Assembly: GCF_037975245.1 (NCBI RefSeq)
Contig: NC_092570.1
Span: 6,987,001-7,051,000, forward strand
DNA length: 64,000 nucleotides
From: Apostichopus japonicus
Lineage: Eukaryota > Echinodermata > Holothuroidea > Aspidochirotida > Stichopodidae
Direction of reading: 5' to 3'
Positions 37,056 through 54,300 of the stretch are shown here, piece by piece. A program made the position numbers and the translations under genes. The notes beneath the pieces were generated by a model. That model was not told the origin of the DNA. It saw only the letters and a list, made by a program, of their open reading frames with translations, and did not search any database. Positions within the stretch are counted from its first letter, which is position 1; every line of letters begins with the position of its first letter.

Positions 37056-39100
37056 CAGAGGACCAAGACATCGCCGCCATTCTGAAAGTGCAACACCTGT
37101 CCTCACGGTCTTTGATGGGGGAGGCTTCCACTGCTTCATTGGAGTATTATCTCTGCTGTGGGCATGGATAACCATGAGAAGTGAACACAGGGGATGAAGG
37201 TCGCATTCTCGGTGATATATAGAGAATGTTACATCCAGGCACCGTCTTAGTCAGGTCTGTGAATCTTGGCACATGGGTGGTAAAAAACTGATGATCCACT
37301 TAGCCTCAAGTGTTTAGTAAAAGTGGATAACATATGCGTCTAACATCCTGTGCTACACGGTGGTACATACAATTCAGCAAACAGGGTTATTTACCGATAA
37401 GGAACTGTATGGTGTAGCTCACACAACACTCAAACTTGTTTATAATATTTAAGAATATCAGCAAGGAGGCTAGACGATACAACTGCGTAAGAGGTGTAAA
37501 TTTGGACTCTTGTCCAATTATTACAGCAAAATGGCAGCACAGATCACATGCAGAAGAAGTTCTTGAATGGACGAAGAGGTCATGGACTATGACGCCGGAG
37601 AAACATTCAATGCAGAAGAAATGACATCACTGGAGGGTCAACTCAAATCGTGGTAAATCTCGTGCCATATTGAAAATATGAAAACTTTTACCATAAATCC
37701 TCTCTGATGTAATGAGATGATACATACTTGAAGGCATCTGTCTATGCTACTTGGATTTCTCTAGCTCATATCAAGTACAATGTGTAGTTCCAGTTAAGCT
37801 AGTCAAATCTGTATCATTGCAGTGTCACTGAGTTTCGGATAGTCTATTCACCTACCTCTTAAAACCGAGCACTCCCAAGGATATTTTTTTCTTCAAAACA
37901 ACAACAAAGAAAGAAAAAAGACAATGATACCAATAACATAGTTGCACTGGGACAATTTACTGTCCAGACGACCATATCTACTTAAAAATAAAACCATTTA
38001 CGATAAACATCGACTTTATTCCGGTATCAAAGTTTGGTTGACTTAGGAAAGACACATCAGTGTCAGTTGTAACCGATGTGCCCAGTGCATCCTATTGTAA
38101 ATGGGCACTCTCTATGAGTTGTAGTCCGTGTACAACAGAATGAGTTACCGTGAGTACAAGTAGAATTCCTCTTGGTACGAGTAAAGAGTGCAAAGGCTCT
38201 GAGCGAGAGTACAGGCCACTAATCCTAGAACACAAATACTAGAACAGACACATCCTAAACTGTGTATTGGAAATAGTCTCATACTCATATATATCATCTC
38301 ATGTAGAATTGAAGTGACTACTACTACTACTAAATATAAATATAACAGACATGTGTGTAGCTGATATTCCCTGTCTTACTGTCCGCGCAGCTTGCCCTAC
38401 CGTGCAGCGTTGTTATGCTGCCTCTTTTGCAAACACCATGAGCATATTTTTTCAGGCACCTTGCATGCACCGTGGGTGAGAAAATGCTGACCCCTTTGAA
38501 AGAGGTTTGGGAGAAATAAAATGCAGAGAGAGAGAGAGGGGGTGTTTTTTATTCGAGTGTCATCTCTCAAAACGATAGACATAATTTATAATTTACTAAA
38601 CAATTTAGTATGACAGCACTTCCTAGTAAAGGAAATGTATTAAGTGTTTTTTACCCCTCAGCATCTTGAAATACTTCTTAAAAAAGGGCACCTGTTTTAC
38701 TGAAGAAATGAAAGAATCCATGATATAAGGAATTGAAGTTTGACTAAAAATTTGATTTGGTTCAGTTTATAGTTTTGTCTACTTGTTCTTGCACCAAGGA
38801 CAATGTTTGTTCGACTCATCTCACCATTGAGTATGTACTTTTTTTTGTTTTTTAAATTCTGTGTGTGGTAATTTTGAGAGTAGTGAGCGTCCAGGGTCAG
38901 TTAATGTATGATTGAATAAATACATCTCTCCAATCGGAAATCCACCAACTGGTCGTAATGATAGCATGACGTTGACCTGATGCTGGGGTCGTTTGCTTGG
39001 TCGCATGTGGTTTGCTACCATGTCTGTAGAGATGCAGGGACATAGCTTCAATTCATTTCAGAAGGTAAAACTAACTACTTGTGCTGGCCTATCCTAGTGT
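37056..39100 (+). other. Probable 3' UTR of TSC22D
   Basis: This sequence follows the TGA at 37053-37055. AATAAA signals on + lie at 37987-37992, 38515-38520 and 38915-38920; which one is used cannot be told. A (GA)n run lies at about 38525-38541. No other coding signal was seen. Confidence 0.5.
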
Positions 39101-42100
39101 TAATATATTAAATTGAAAATAACTACATCTTACAATAGGCTTACTTAAAAAAAAGAAAAACTGTTTATATAAAATTTCCTGTGTATGAACTAAAAGGGAG
39201 AGATTTAAAGGTGTTTAACAATATTAATATTTAGGGTTTGGATTATTTAATTTTTACCAGAGTTATTCGAAGGTATGAAAATGAGGTTAAAAAGTTTGTT
39301 GGAGTTGAGAGCAAAGACAAAATGTTTCACTACAGAGAATTTTTTTTTTTTCCGAAAAAAAAAAAACGTATTTGTAGGTTTAACCTTTTCGATTTGTTTT
39401 GCCTTGAATAAGTGCTTTTCTGTTTTTAAGCTAAGAAGAATTTTTGATTGATTTGGTTAATCAAAATTCATGGTGTTTATTTGTGAAATGCTAAGTAGAA
39501 GAAAGAGGTGTAAGAATGTGACACTTGTGCCTTTGAAAGTTGACTTCTAGAGGAAGACATGAAGGGCAGGCCAGAAATGGATAGAAAAAGAGAAAATGGT
39601 CGGTATTTAGAGCTGAGGAGATGGACTTCTAGATGAGGAATGCGGATTTGTCTCACAAATATTATTAGACGAGAAATGTTAAAAAGAAATTAAGGCGAAG
39701 AAAATGTGGAAATCTATGAATTATGTATTTGATAGGAAGGGTCTACGGCTGCTGCAATGTGGCAATATGCTGAAAGAAATTGCACTATAAGGTTGGTTAA
39801 CAAATATTAAGATTTTATATCTCATTTTCCAAAATAAGACCACTTTTTTTTTTCTTCTTTCTTGCTTCAGTTCTGCCTTACCTAAGTTTGAAAAAAAAAG
39901 AATAAGAAAAAAAGAAGACAATGTTGCAATAAAAAGTGTAGTTTAAATAAAGCCTTTCGTTGGCAGTCAAAGTCAGCTGCACTTATTTGTGGAAAATGCA
40001 ATTTGGCAAGTTCTATTAAAATTTTTTTATATGCTATAAGCAAGTGTTCTCTATTCGGTCCCAATCTTCTGTTCATGGCCCTTGACAAGTATTTTATTGT
40101 CAGTCCAATACTATCTTTAAGCCAGTTACTGGATTCTTGTTTCAATTGTCAGGGGGGGAATTCTACGGTTATGGAATTCATTTTAATCGCACAATTGGTT
40201 TTGAGGTGTTGGGCCCCCTCAATCCCTGATACAATCCGGCCCGATGAGGGGGTGAGGGCGGTAGAGCCCTAGGACCCAGGACCAGTTGGGGGGTCGGAAA
40301 TATTGGATAAAGAAGAATGTTTTCTCAGTTTCCTGATAAGCTTAAGATGGTGACTTGAGAAAGAGAGAGCCCTTTGACATAATTGGGCCTGAGGCTTGAT
40401 GACAACAAGTGTTGCAATAAAACTGAGTCACTCATTCTTATAATTGGAGATACAATTCTACAGCCGCTCAGTAGTCACAAGAGAGATATATGATAAGAGA
40501 TTTAGCAAACTTATGACTTCAGCTCATTAAATTTCTGGTTAAGTGGGGGGGGGGATTGGGGGAGGAATGGAATTGGGTGGTCAGGATATTACACCAATGT
40601 GGTGGGCATTTTTTTCAAGTCATAGAAGCTTAGTGTGATAAATATGCATGAGAGGTTTTAGTTTTGATTTAAAAACTTAGTAGGTCGGTTAGCAGAACCC
40701 AATGCTTTCAAGGTCAACTTGTGCATGAGTTTATCCAAATTGTTCTTTGGTGCTGTAATGTAAAATACTACCAGTGCTGTAAGCACCATGATAAATAACA
40801 TGAAGCGGGCTGACAAAGCTAGTGCATATACATGTCATGAGTAAATCACCTGCATTTAAAGATCAAACCACTGCTGCACCATATCAGGAAGTCGATTGCA
40901 CTCTTTTTGTAAGACGATACGAGCTGAGACGAAATGTACAGGAGAGGTTTGAATACAGTTACCTTGGCGAAGACTAAATAAGACAATCCTTCACTATTGT
41001 TTCACCATTATCCAATTTTGCTCTTTAAGAGATGGTTATTAACTGCTATTGTTTATAAGCTAATGTTGTCAAGTTATTTTAGTGTTTCATCTTGGAAATA
41101 ATTTGAGGCTTGCAATTAAATCACAAACCAATTTATAAACTTTCACCTCACTTGCACTGTTATGGATCCATTCCACTTACCTTGGCCCTTTGTTTTTTTG
41201 GGGGGGGGGGGGGTTATATGGAGGAAGGTAAGGTTGGGCAAATAAAGAGGACTTAAATGCATGTTGTGAATGCCATATTTACATCGAATTGTTGATTGGG
41301 TAGATGCCAACATTTAAAAGTCTGTACTGGGAGTTAACCAGTTTCTATCATCAGTGGGTTTCTATCTATTAATCCCTTGTTATTATATTTCAAACCAATA
41401 TGTATAATCACTTTTTGTAATACTAAAATCCAGTTCATCATTGATTATTAACACTAATGATGTCTTTTGGTTATTGTTTTCTTCCCAAGCATTGTAAGGG
41501 ATAGCAAAGTCATGTCTATCATTATGAATATTAAACTGAGCACCAGCTACAAAATTTGCAGTGTCATGTTTTAATGGTTTTTGGTTTAGCCCTGGCAAAT
41601 ATTCTAGATGGACCATTCAGCTCCACCCCCCCCCCCCTTAATACACACACATATAGTATATGCTACCACATTAGAGTATGGTCAAACTTGTTTGAACTTC
41701 AACAATATAAAAGTAATTTTCAACGCTGAGATTTCTCATCGGACATACTTAGTTCTCCAAATCTCCTCAATGTTTGGAAAATAACTTGGCGAGTCAGAAA
41801 CCTGGAGTGAATTTCTGAAAGTTTGGGTGCTCCTTAAACCCAACTAGTGGGGTTATTAAAGAGTTTGCCAAACATTATTAATGGTGATTGCATTTGCATC
41901 CCATATTTTCTGCGTAAGCCCAAAGCCAGAAAATCCAAGTTGGACGGTACCAACAAGTTAGGGAGGGGCGCAATTCTTGTTCTGTTACTTGCGAAGTCTT
42001 ACAAATGATTATGGCTCAGAAGGGGGTCTGTATAGTGGGAATGGTCACCCTGTGCCCCAGCTTGGCTATGGGATTGGATCAGCCACTACAGTAACAAAAC

Positions 42101-44150
42101 TGTTAACATCAGGGCCTTTTATATACATCTCTCAAGATATCACAATTTGTAGTGCCTGACAAGGGCGGGGGGGGGCACGTGCCCCCCCCACTTTTCCTCA
42201 GGTTAAAAATGTGCCCTTTTTCTACATAAAAATTGAGGTGTCTCAAGTCAGCAAGAGGCCAGGGAACCAGAATGAACACTCGGGAAGGGCCGTTTCCGGC
42301 CATCTGAGGGCATTGTAAAACCAAAAATTTTCTTGTACCCTCCGCGCCAACCTATGGTGGCGCTCCGCTCAGATAGTCGTGCATACAACTTTGCTAATCC
42401 TGGCTATGCCCCTGACTTTTAATGAATTTCTGTGGGTCAAACTCAAAGCCTTTTCGAATGGAAACAAAATTTATTAACTTCTACAAAGATATTAACAAGG
42501 AATAAAGTCTAATTCGGAAGATTCCTACATTAGCAACTAAAATGATTTCACCTCATTTTTTTCACATTGGATATTGCAGTGCTATAGTATGCATATTTTC
42601 CTTGAGGGGGGGGGGGGGCGTTGATGGAGTGCTGTGTATACGCAAATAAGATAATACAATAAGAGTTATAAAGGGTACTAAATATAAGGCTGCATCAGTC
42701 CAATCGAATTCCTGCAAAGTGCCCTTTGATGTCGGTGCCCCCCCAGATTAAAAATGCTTCCGCCGCCCTTGGTGCCTGGGCTGCTTACTGAAACAAAGAA
42801 AATATGGGTGGAATGGAAGAAGAAATGAGGAACAGACCAACTTTTCTTTTGAGGAATGTTCTTTACTTTTGTCCCCTTTTAATTCTGTTAACACAACATT
42901 AGTGATAGATAACCAGAAAAGCCACAACTCGAGAAGTATGGAGTGAAATTTTTGGAAGTCTCGGCAGGAGGGAAGAAAAATGGCAAAAAAGAGAATGAGT
43001 CAAAAGAAAAAAGGCATCTCGATACCATCCTTTAAAGGAATGAAGAACATAGGTGCAGAAGTTAATATGAGAGAGAGGGGTGGGGTGGAGGTGGGGATGA
43101 GATTTAAAGGGCTAACTTTTGCACATTCATAGGTTTCTAGAAGTGTGATCCCACAGCACAGACAGGAAGAATGAAGTTAAAGAAATATCTCAAAGCATAT
43201 ACAAAACAAAAGCGAAAACCAAAACAATTGCCCAAACTTCGACATTAAAACTTTGATCACTTGTGCGATCAATGCTGCCGACCTTGGAACATTTCTCTTT
43301 GTAAGGAAACTTGAGTGTCTCATCATGTACACAGGGGGTCGGGTGGAGGTGGAGTGCAAAAGACATTGAGTTTTATCAGATTAGCTTGATCGGATTTGCA
43401 TGAATTTCACCAGCCGATAATATATGCTTATTATTCCAAGCTGATATAGAATCCTGTAGAGGGTTAACATACAATGCAAGAAATATGAATGGATGACCTT
43501 TGACTATTTCAAAAAATTTAATGTAACAAGTGTGCGTGGAATTGGTTTCAAAAACCAAATGAAGTATGTTAATACATTCCAGCTGACATCCACAGTTGAC
43601 ATCCACAGTATTTGAAATTATCATGGTACCATGGACAAGTTAATTGAAAAAATTAACCAGGCAGTTCTTCATAACACTGAGAGTAAATGTCACCAGGACG
43701 TTACGACTACAGTTTTACCTCTGGTGCACGACAAAACTAGATTTATCGTGAAACTCCTCTCTTCGGGGCAACCTGGATTGCACAGAAGGAGATTTGAAAG
43801 GTTCCTTTCTCTTTGAGGTATGCAGCTTGTTCGACAAGTCTAAGGAAGTGGCATCTAACTTTTGTCAGCAACATCGTCATTTTTTCGGGGAATGCATCAA
43901 AATATTATAAAGGGATGAAAAGAAAGCAGAAAAGAAGGGGGCAAAAAATGGGGGCAAGTGAGTAATATGACTTGTATGGTAAGTAAGTACGCCTCCAACT
44001 TTGAAAGAGAGAGAAGAGAAAGGAACACTGCCTAATTTTATAGGCAGTGATAGATACACTTCAAACACTTAGATATCACAAACACAGAACTTAAAACATA
44101 GACTGAGGCACGTAGGAAATTTCTTAAAACTAGTATCATTACACACAAAA
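39100..44150. other. Intergenic region between TSC22D and SERP
   Basis: No gene is recognised on either strand. The sequence is AT-rich with long G runs (for example 14 G at 41200-41213), GC-rich islands at about 40160-40290 and 42150-42420, and a G-run cluster near 42600. The open frames seen here have no recognisable domain. Confidence 0.5.
42160..42414 (-). mobile_element. Transposon-like fragment with CAGGGGCATAGCCAGGATT end
   Basis: Read on -, the segment begins at 42414 with CAGGGGCATAGCCAGGATT, which resembles the terminal repeat of non-autonomous hAT-like elements. It runs through GC-rich sequence to a G8-CACGTG-C8 palindrome at 42168-42189. The opposite terminus was not identified, so this is a fragment or an uncertain boundary. 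Confidence 0.35.
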
Positions 44151-45222
44151 ACAATTACTTTTATTTTTCTGAATCTTATTTTACATAATTTATTACTGGA
44201 GTTCACTTACGTTACATTTTGTTGTTGTTGTAGTTTTCTTATTTCCCTTAAGCATATTTTTGCATTCTGAAGATAGTAAAGAAAGTCTTGGTATTGCAAC
44301 ACTTAGTTCTATGGGTTCGAATCCCAAAAAGTTCTTTGCTCTTTTCAGTCGGGTGTTTCCATTCTAGATATTACTCCTCAATAATTTTTGTAGGTATGAT
44401 TGATTCCAAAACTTTGATCGGTGACATTTGTGGACAAAATTTATTATTCAACCCCCTCCCTACCCTTCCTCCATCCGTCATATATTTCCATGGTTACCAA
44501 ATCAAATCAAAATAAAATAGAAACATCTACCCAATAGCTATTGTGTGTCTTGTAATTTGAAATAGCCCAAATTTTCATATGATGCAGCAGAGTGATGCCA
44601 CAATGGCTAAATATTTAAAAAAAAAAGAAAAAAGATTAGTGTCCTCCATTCTTGTATCATTTAAAAAAAAAGATACTGTTATCTCTTGCCCTGGAACATT
44701 GTCTTAAGCAGAGAGCAAAATTATCACCATAAAAACTTCAGATCACATAAACAGGCTCTGGATATGACACAAAAATATACCCTTATGTAATAAAATTGCA
44801 TTATCTTAAATTCCAAAGCAGCATTCTAAACACTTGCATTGCTTCAATCTTTTTGAGGACTATTTGGTGTTCCTACTTTGTATTGAAGACAATGCCAATT
44901 TTAATTTTTTTTTGTTCAGGGTCAGCTCACACCTCCCGTCATCAGTGAAACCAGCACACCAAGACCCTCGTTTTTTATCACATGACAGAAGATCTCTGTG
45001 TTGAAATTGTGCCTCCACAGTAGACGATATGCTTAAACGAAGTCTCACAGAGTATCCTTCCAATGTTTAATAACAACATGATACAATTCTTTTCAATGTC
45101 TGTGATCTGTTAAAGTCAATTCTTGTTGGTTGAAGATGGGGCTTTCTTTCCTTCTTTATCAAAAAGTGTCTCGTATTCCTGTAGGGAGATACCCATGAGA
45201 AGGGTTTTTCGATGAGTTGGTT
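44150..45222 (-). other. Probable 3' UTR and downstream sequence of SERP
   Basis: This region follows the SERP stop codon on -. Reverse-complement poly(A) signals (TTTATT on +) lie at 44189-44194 and 44160-44165. If one of them is used, the 3' UTR is about 1 kb. No other gene is seen in the stretch. Confidence 0.4.
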
Positions 45223-47812
<2,590 letters not shown>

Positions 47813-48360
47813 TTTAGAGAAATGTGTGTGTTTTTGCAACAGGTTTGTATGGACCTTACGACGCGTCGAAGTAGTTGACACCAGCTGTTTCGATAAGTTT
47901 TTACACACGATGCAACGTTGTATGGAAGGGGATGATCCAAACGATATGTACACGTCAAATTTGACCTACCGAGGTCTTGATCGAAAACAATCAAATTAGG
48001 TAGTATTTGAAAGAAAAATTTACCACATGAGTACTTAAAAATCACTATCAATTTTTGTGCAAATTAATTTTTCACATATATGATAAATATTTGGGATTTA
48101 TTTTACCAAATATAATTTCGAGTGAAATTTTTTGGTTTATTAAGTTTTCCAATCAGTTCAATATATTGAACAGTCATTTGAAGTTACGTACCTCTTGACA
48201 TGACCTTGAAAGCAAATTTAGAGCGGTAGCTACAAATTACTATAGAGTCTACACTGCCTAACTCAGGTTAAGTTGCTATTTATTATCCACGCCGCTGCAG
48301 CAGCTACGCGATTTCATTTCCGTGGCGACAGATTAATCTCTAGACAGTAAAGTATTCAAG
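47813..48360. promoter_or_regulatory. Probable bidirectional promoter between SERP and PCID2
   Basis: The two start codons face away from each other across 548 bp. The part next to PCID2 (about 48285-48360) is richer in CpG and lacks a clear TATA box. The PCID2 start lies in CAAGATGGCG (48357-48366), a match to the core of the YY1-type AAGATGGCGGC element often found at housekeeping gene starts. The SERP start lies in a weaker version, AAAATGGCAGC, on -. Shared promoter function is inferred from spacing. Confidence 0.55.
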
Positions 48361-51300
48361 ATGGCGCATACAACGCTTAACCATTACCTACAGCAGGTGA
48401 AAACTAGAAAAATTCGATCTGTTTCTACACATTATTTCTGTGGGACACATGCATTTGTTTCGTGAAACTAGGCCCAATGTTAAACTTAACTTAACATTTA
48501 TGAATCTTGATTTAGCCTAACAAGTAACATGAAACCCCCTTGCTTCACCTACATGAAGCCTAAATGTGCCTAAAATATGTAAGACTGCGTCATAAATCTC
48601 AAAAGGGAGCAATTGCAGAAGCCCCTAAACTCATTCACTTTTGGCATTATAAGAAAGATAAAAAAAAAATAATTCTAGCCTTACTGTATATATCGTCTTT
48701 TGGACACAATCTGTGACTGTGACTTGTGAGATTCAAGAGTTGCAAGGTGTTCTGTAATTAAGCACTCAAAAGTGTGGGATACCTCAGGGCTTTACAAAAT
48801 TTGAAAGGAGTGTGGTAATTGCAAGACGGGAACAGGTTTACCACATGGATGAAATGTTAAGCCTGTCAAACTTTGGGTGTGCAGTTTTGAGGGCAAATGT
48901 TAGATGCGTTTCGGGTCGTTGGAAATTACCAAATTTCTCATCGGGCGACTAGTTGATTACATCAATTTCAGATTGCATTGCATTTGTCAAGTTTTAATCA
49001 AATGACATAATCATGTCTTGATCATGATCCATTCCCTGGCCAATTTTTTGTAGATCTACAAAAGATCTCTATAATCAAACTAGCCAGGACTACCAATATT
49101 TTGGGAAATGTTTAAGAAACTTGCTCCATCAGTTTATTCTGTCCAAATTTTTATGTTGTATCTCAGAGTTTTGACATTTTAAGTCTTGACTCATGTCATT
49201 TTATCTTGAAATTTTGATATTGCATTGATCTCAAAACTATGGGTATTTTTTACTTTTGCTTTTAAAACTTTTACAGCTGGAAACTGCTTTTAAGAGAAAA
49301 CGAGGACCACAAGCTGCAGTAAGTGTGAAATAAAGTTTATTTGCAACATGTTAGAGAAAGTGGAGACTTAAGTGCTTTTAGAGTAGTATCGCATTGATAG
49401 GCCAATATCCATGTAATGCTATTTAAAACCTAAATGCCAAATTTTGTTGGACAAATGTTTTTTCTCGGTTTCTGTACTTTTCTAAGAGTGCAATAATAAA
49501 CAAATCGGTGGAATTTCATTTCTTCTCATACAAGTTAATATTATTAAGGGGAGGTAAGGCAATAATTTCAATATTTTTCAGTTTTTGCATACCATATCCT
49601 TGCAAACAATTCATTAAGTAAGAAAATAGATAACTGGTAGGAATTACCTGAAGGATGATTTAGAAGAATTAATGTGTCTTTAACTTTCAATTTAACATAG
49701 ATTGAACAAGTATGTTATGAAAAATGTTTCCTCACAAATTACAACAAGAAATAGCCAGTTGCAGAACACACTATTGAAGCAGCCAGGGTATATTGAAATT
49801 TCAGAAACTCACTTTAATTGTGATATTTGGATAAAGTTAGTACAATACGGTAATGCAGATTTTTCATGATTATTAAGAGTTCTTGACTTTTCGATTCTTT
49901 CTGCGTCTTCGAATGACAGACATTGTTGTCCTTCAAGGACCCACACATCGCAAACCCTAGACTGCAGATGGAAGAGCCAGAAACCCAATGCGAACAATGG
50001 TTTGAGCCACCTATTGATGAACTGGTAGCAGCACATATTAAGTAAGATTTTAGACATCCTTTTCAATATTTCACCCATACTGCATGTTAGTGTTGGTTTT
50101 TTTTTTTAAATGAACCTTGCCTTCAAAAAGAGAGAATCTTGCCAGGTAAGATAGGGTTAAAAATGGAATCTATTAAAGGCATTGAAGACTCGCCCCAAAC
50201 CTTGTGTCGCCCTCTGAAACAAGTTAACTTTCCGTTGCTTGCAAATGAAGTTTTCTTCTTGTCGCTACAAAATGCAACGTGCTACATTGTTATCTTTATC
50301 TGGACCTGAGATGTCCAGCGCTGCTATGTACACTGTGTTGTGGGTATTGACCATAGCTGCATGTATTGGCTGTACACTCGTGTCTAATTACCGACCGTAG
50401 CAAGCTGTGTGTGCATTTTCTGGGATCGATGGTGGTGTGTAACACTTCTGTTACACCTCATTCGAAACTAGGTCAGATTACCGGCATCAGAGCTTTCTTT
50501 GTGTGCGAGTCTTCACTTCCTTTCAGTGTCTTCTAATTTCAAACAAGAGATTTAAGTGGCACCTGGAACAAGTATTGAAGAGGTGTAATTTCACTTTCAA
50601 TTCAGTTTCTCTGTGGTATGTGGTATAATGGGCCTAATGGAAACCATTTTGTTAATTTTGTTGTATTAAATTGTCACAACATATGTTAAGGAACTGTGTT
50701 ATGGTTAAAATAAACATCAACACATGGGCTAGCTCTATAATACTAGAGACCCAAGAGGAGAGAGATGGGGGGGGGGTGTTTGTATTCTATGTGTAATATG
50801 TTCAGTTGTCTTTATAAGCCTAGAAGAATTTTTTATCAGAGACCTGGACGATTTTAATGCTTTTACTTTCAGATGCATCTGGTGTGTATCTAACCATGAC
50901 TTTGCCCAAGCCTACGGTTACCAGTCTGTGGTGGTCCAGTATCCTTTGCATTAAATAATTCATCTACTATTGCATAGGAAAATGTTAATTAACAAAATGT
51001 TGTTAACTCCATGTCCCTAATGTCTTGTTTTATAGGAATAACAACCTGATTGTAAGTAGCAGAGCAATGTGTTGCCCTTTTGAAAGCGGTCAGTAGTGGT
51101 CAGTATTATACAGTTGTTCAGCTGCAGATTTAAAAGGAATATTTTCATATATTAATTTCTCCTTGGACCTCTACCTCCAATAATTAGGCAAAGAGTTTTT
51201 TCCCTTTTTTGGAGGGCAGCCAATCTTTGAATAGTTTCACCAGAGCTTTTCCATTTTAGTATAATTTGAGTTTCTGTGTCATTATCGGTTATTGCTATCT

Positions 51301-54300
51301 GGACCTTATCCACAAAACCTCAGATCATTCATCCGTGAATTTCAAAGCCACAAGGAAGAAAACTGGTAAGTTAAATCCTCCGGTTTGAATATATATCCTG
51401 TAATTGTTTCTTACAACAGTATACTTTGTCTGCTAAACTGCTGCTTGTTTTTGTCTTTTTGTTTGTCCTGAAGAATGCAATTGAAGTAGGAGTGTGACTG
51501 ACAAAATAGTCTTCCTTCTTGACAAACTTGTTAGAGGAGATGCAGTTCCTTCAATTTCAGCCAAACTTTGCATTATTATCATTTATTTACAATTCTTTTT
51601 TTTTTGGGGGGGGGGGAGGGGGGTTTTGAGGGGTAGATCAGGGAAAGGAATGGATAGGGGGAACTGAGATCTTTGAAGATATTCTAGAAACTGAAAGCTA
51701 TTGTGTTACAACACAAGATTACTTTAGACGTTGTCAAGTAAATTATGAACATCTCAGCTATATAAGGGTGATCAATGCTGTATTACGGAGTGACATCAAG
51801 CAAGGAAACCCACCGTTTACATCGTTCCTGTTCTTACGTAACTACACTCTGCTCATATTATATTTTCCTGTAGGGTTGGTAGAGTTTATACACTGTGCTC
51901 CATATATCACACATCCAGCCAATACACTGCCCACTTTTTCTCTCTTCCAAATCTACCATTTAGCAGGCAACATACCTTTTTTGTTTGTTTATCGCAGGGC
52001 TTCTGCCTGACAACATTCAGTTAGTTTATGTTGTTGTTTGTCTTTTGGATTTCTTCAACTATTTGAAGCATTCCATGAGTATCCTTTAATTTTTCCATGT
52101 TTTTTGTTTTGTTTATTGCATGTGAGTATCATCAAGTGCTTGTAAATACCCAAAGAGTAAATTCTGGTGAGTCAGGGACATCTACGTTCAAGGGATCTAT
52201 TCTGAAGTGACTTGTTTCGCAAAGAAATGTGGCTAAAAAATTAGCACTTAACACTTGTTAGAGCTTTTGTTTAAAATTGTCCCCCCCCCCCCCCCCCCCG
52301 ATGCAGTTGTAGTTTCAAAATCAATTTGAGGTCACACATGTCTAAGTTCACCAACCACCATTTTACCATGAAAGCTGTTTTTTATTCCATTTTCCTTTCC
52401 TTTCCAGGGCTCTACCAATAATGTACACGATCGTGGTGGACCTCAGATTGTTTGCAAACAATGTAAGTTACATCGTCTTCTAAGACAAGTGCAACTGAAT
52501 TTGCATTTCCTTCATGTAAATTTTTAAAGTTGAACGAGTAAGTTAAGGAAAAGCCACACTAAAGTTAGCATTTATTCCTTCCTTTCCCTAAAAAAATGTG
52601 AAGATTAATATTAGTATCGTTTTGCTTCGGTTTGTTTTGGGTTTCACTTTTTGTATTCATCCTACTCTTCTGCAAGATCCCCTTGTTTCATGAAAAGTGA
52701 AGAATTTAGAAAATTAACAGAGTCTGCTGAAATATAATTATAACTGTATATATTCTGTATCAGCTCTTGTTGCTGAGGTGTAAAGGTCACCCTCTGGAAG
52801 TGAAAATTCTAAAATAAAAAAAAAACACTGGATATGAGAAGATCTATGTTTAGAAAACGATCTGACTAGGAAACTATCGAAGCAGTCTTTAGTGATGATT
52901 TTGGGTCGGTTTCGACTTTATGGCAATAAAATGTGCTGATCAGTAGCTTGGGTTTAAGTTTCAGTCCAAATAGTGAAGAAACAGCAGAAGAGCTTTAATA
53001 AAAAAAAATTATTTGTTTTCTGCATCTCTACTATAATATGAAATTGTGTTTGTGCAATAAGTTGTGCCTGGGCGACAAAATGTTTTTGGGGCAACAAAAA
53101 GATTCTGGGAGACAAGAATGAAACATATATCATGAATTATTTCAATCTTGACGTTCAGCTAGTGAAAAAATAAGCTTGATGTTGGGTGGTCTTGGTTGCA
53201 GGTATTTTTGAGTGATACACAAATAAGTGTGCAGTAAAATTTCAAAGAAATATGTGGTGAGCAAATCACAAATTGTGGCTTGTATAAAGTTTGAAAGAAC
53301 AAGAGAGCAGTTGTGACATATATACTCTGAATAAGAAAGAGCAGTGTACTTGGGATAAACTTGATCAACTTTGGATATTTATAATATGGCAATTTGAATA
53401 TGAGACAGGAATAAAAAATATCACCATTAGTGTAACCTTGGTTGCTTCACAAAACTTAACCATTACAACTTACTATCCATTGAAAATCTCCCTACATGTA
53501 ATGTATAGGGAGATAGGATATTGTACTTCACCCACACATCAGAAATGTGAGGAAGAGAGTGTGTGAGTGAGCAAAAAGGTGTTTTTGTGAATTCCTATCC
53601 AGTTCAAACTTTGATGGGTAGGTGCCTGACCATGTATGCTCATGCCTGCATGATTGATGACGTCAGAGGTCAAAGGTCAAGAAATCTAAAAATTGGTGTT
53701 TAGCCATCTTCTGCATGTCAACATGTTGGGAAAAGGCATTAAACCACACCATATCTAGAGAATGATCAGGCAAATTATAGAATATGACAGGTTTAGGGTA
53801 GGGGTCAAAAGTCAATTGAGTTCAAAGTTACCATTGGCCTATATTGTGCTAAAAAGTGTGTCACAAACTCCTCCTAGACCATACGTCCAATCAAGTTCAA
53901 ACTTGGTGGGTCGGTGCCTGTCCATGTAAACTCATGCGTGTGTGATTGATGGTATCAAAGGTCAGAGTTCAAAGGTCAAAATATCTAAAAATTGGGGCTT
54001 AGGCATATTTTGCATGCCAACATGTTGGAAAAAGGCATTATTCTACACAATATGTAGAGAATGATGAGGCAAATTTCTAATTTATAAATATGGCAGATGT
54101 AAGGTCAGGGTCAAAGGCCAACTTAGTAAAAAGGTGTAAAACTGGTCTAAATTGCGCGAAAAAGCTTTTTGGCGAATTCCTCCGAGACCATAAGTCTGAT
54201 CACCTTCAAACTTGGCGGGTAGGTGCCTGACCATGTACTGTAAACTTGTGATTGGTGACATCACAGGTCAAATACCTCAATACTTTCTTAGCCATTTTCT

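Noticed and set aside
43631-43816. 61-codon frame MDKLIEKINQAVLHN...
   Set aside because: Looks protein-like but has no recognisable family and ends at a stop just before a possible donor; no second exon found.
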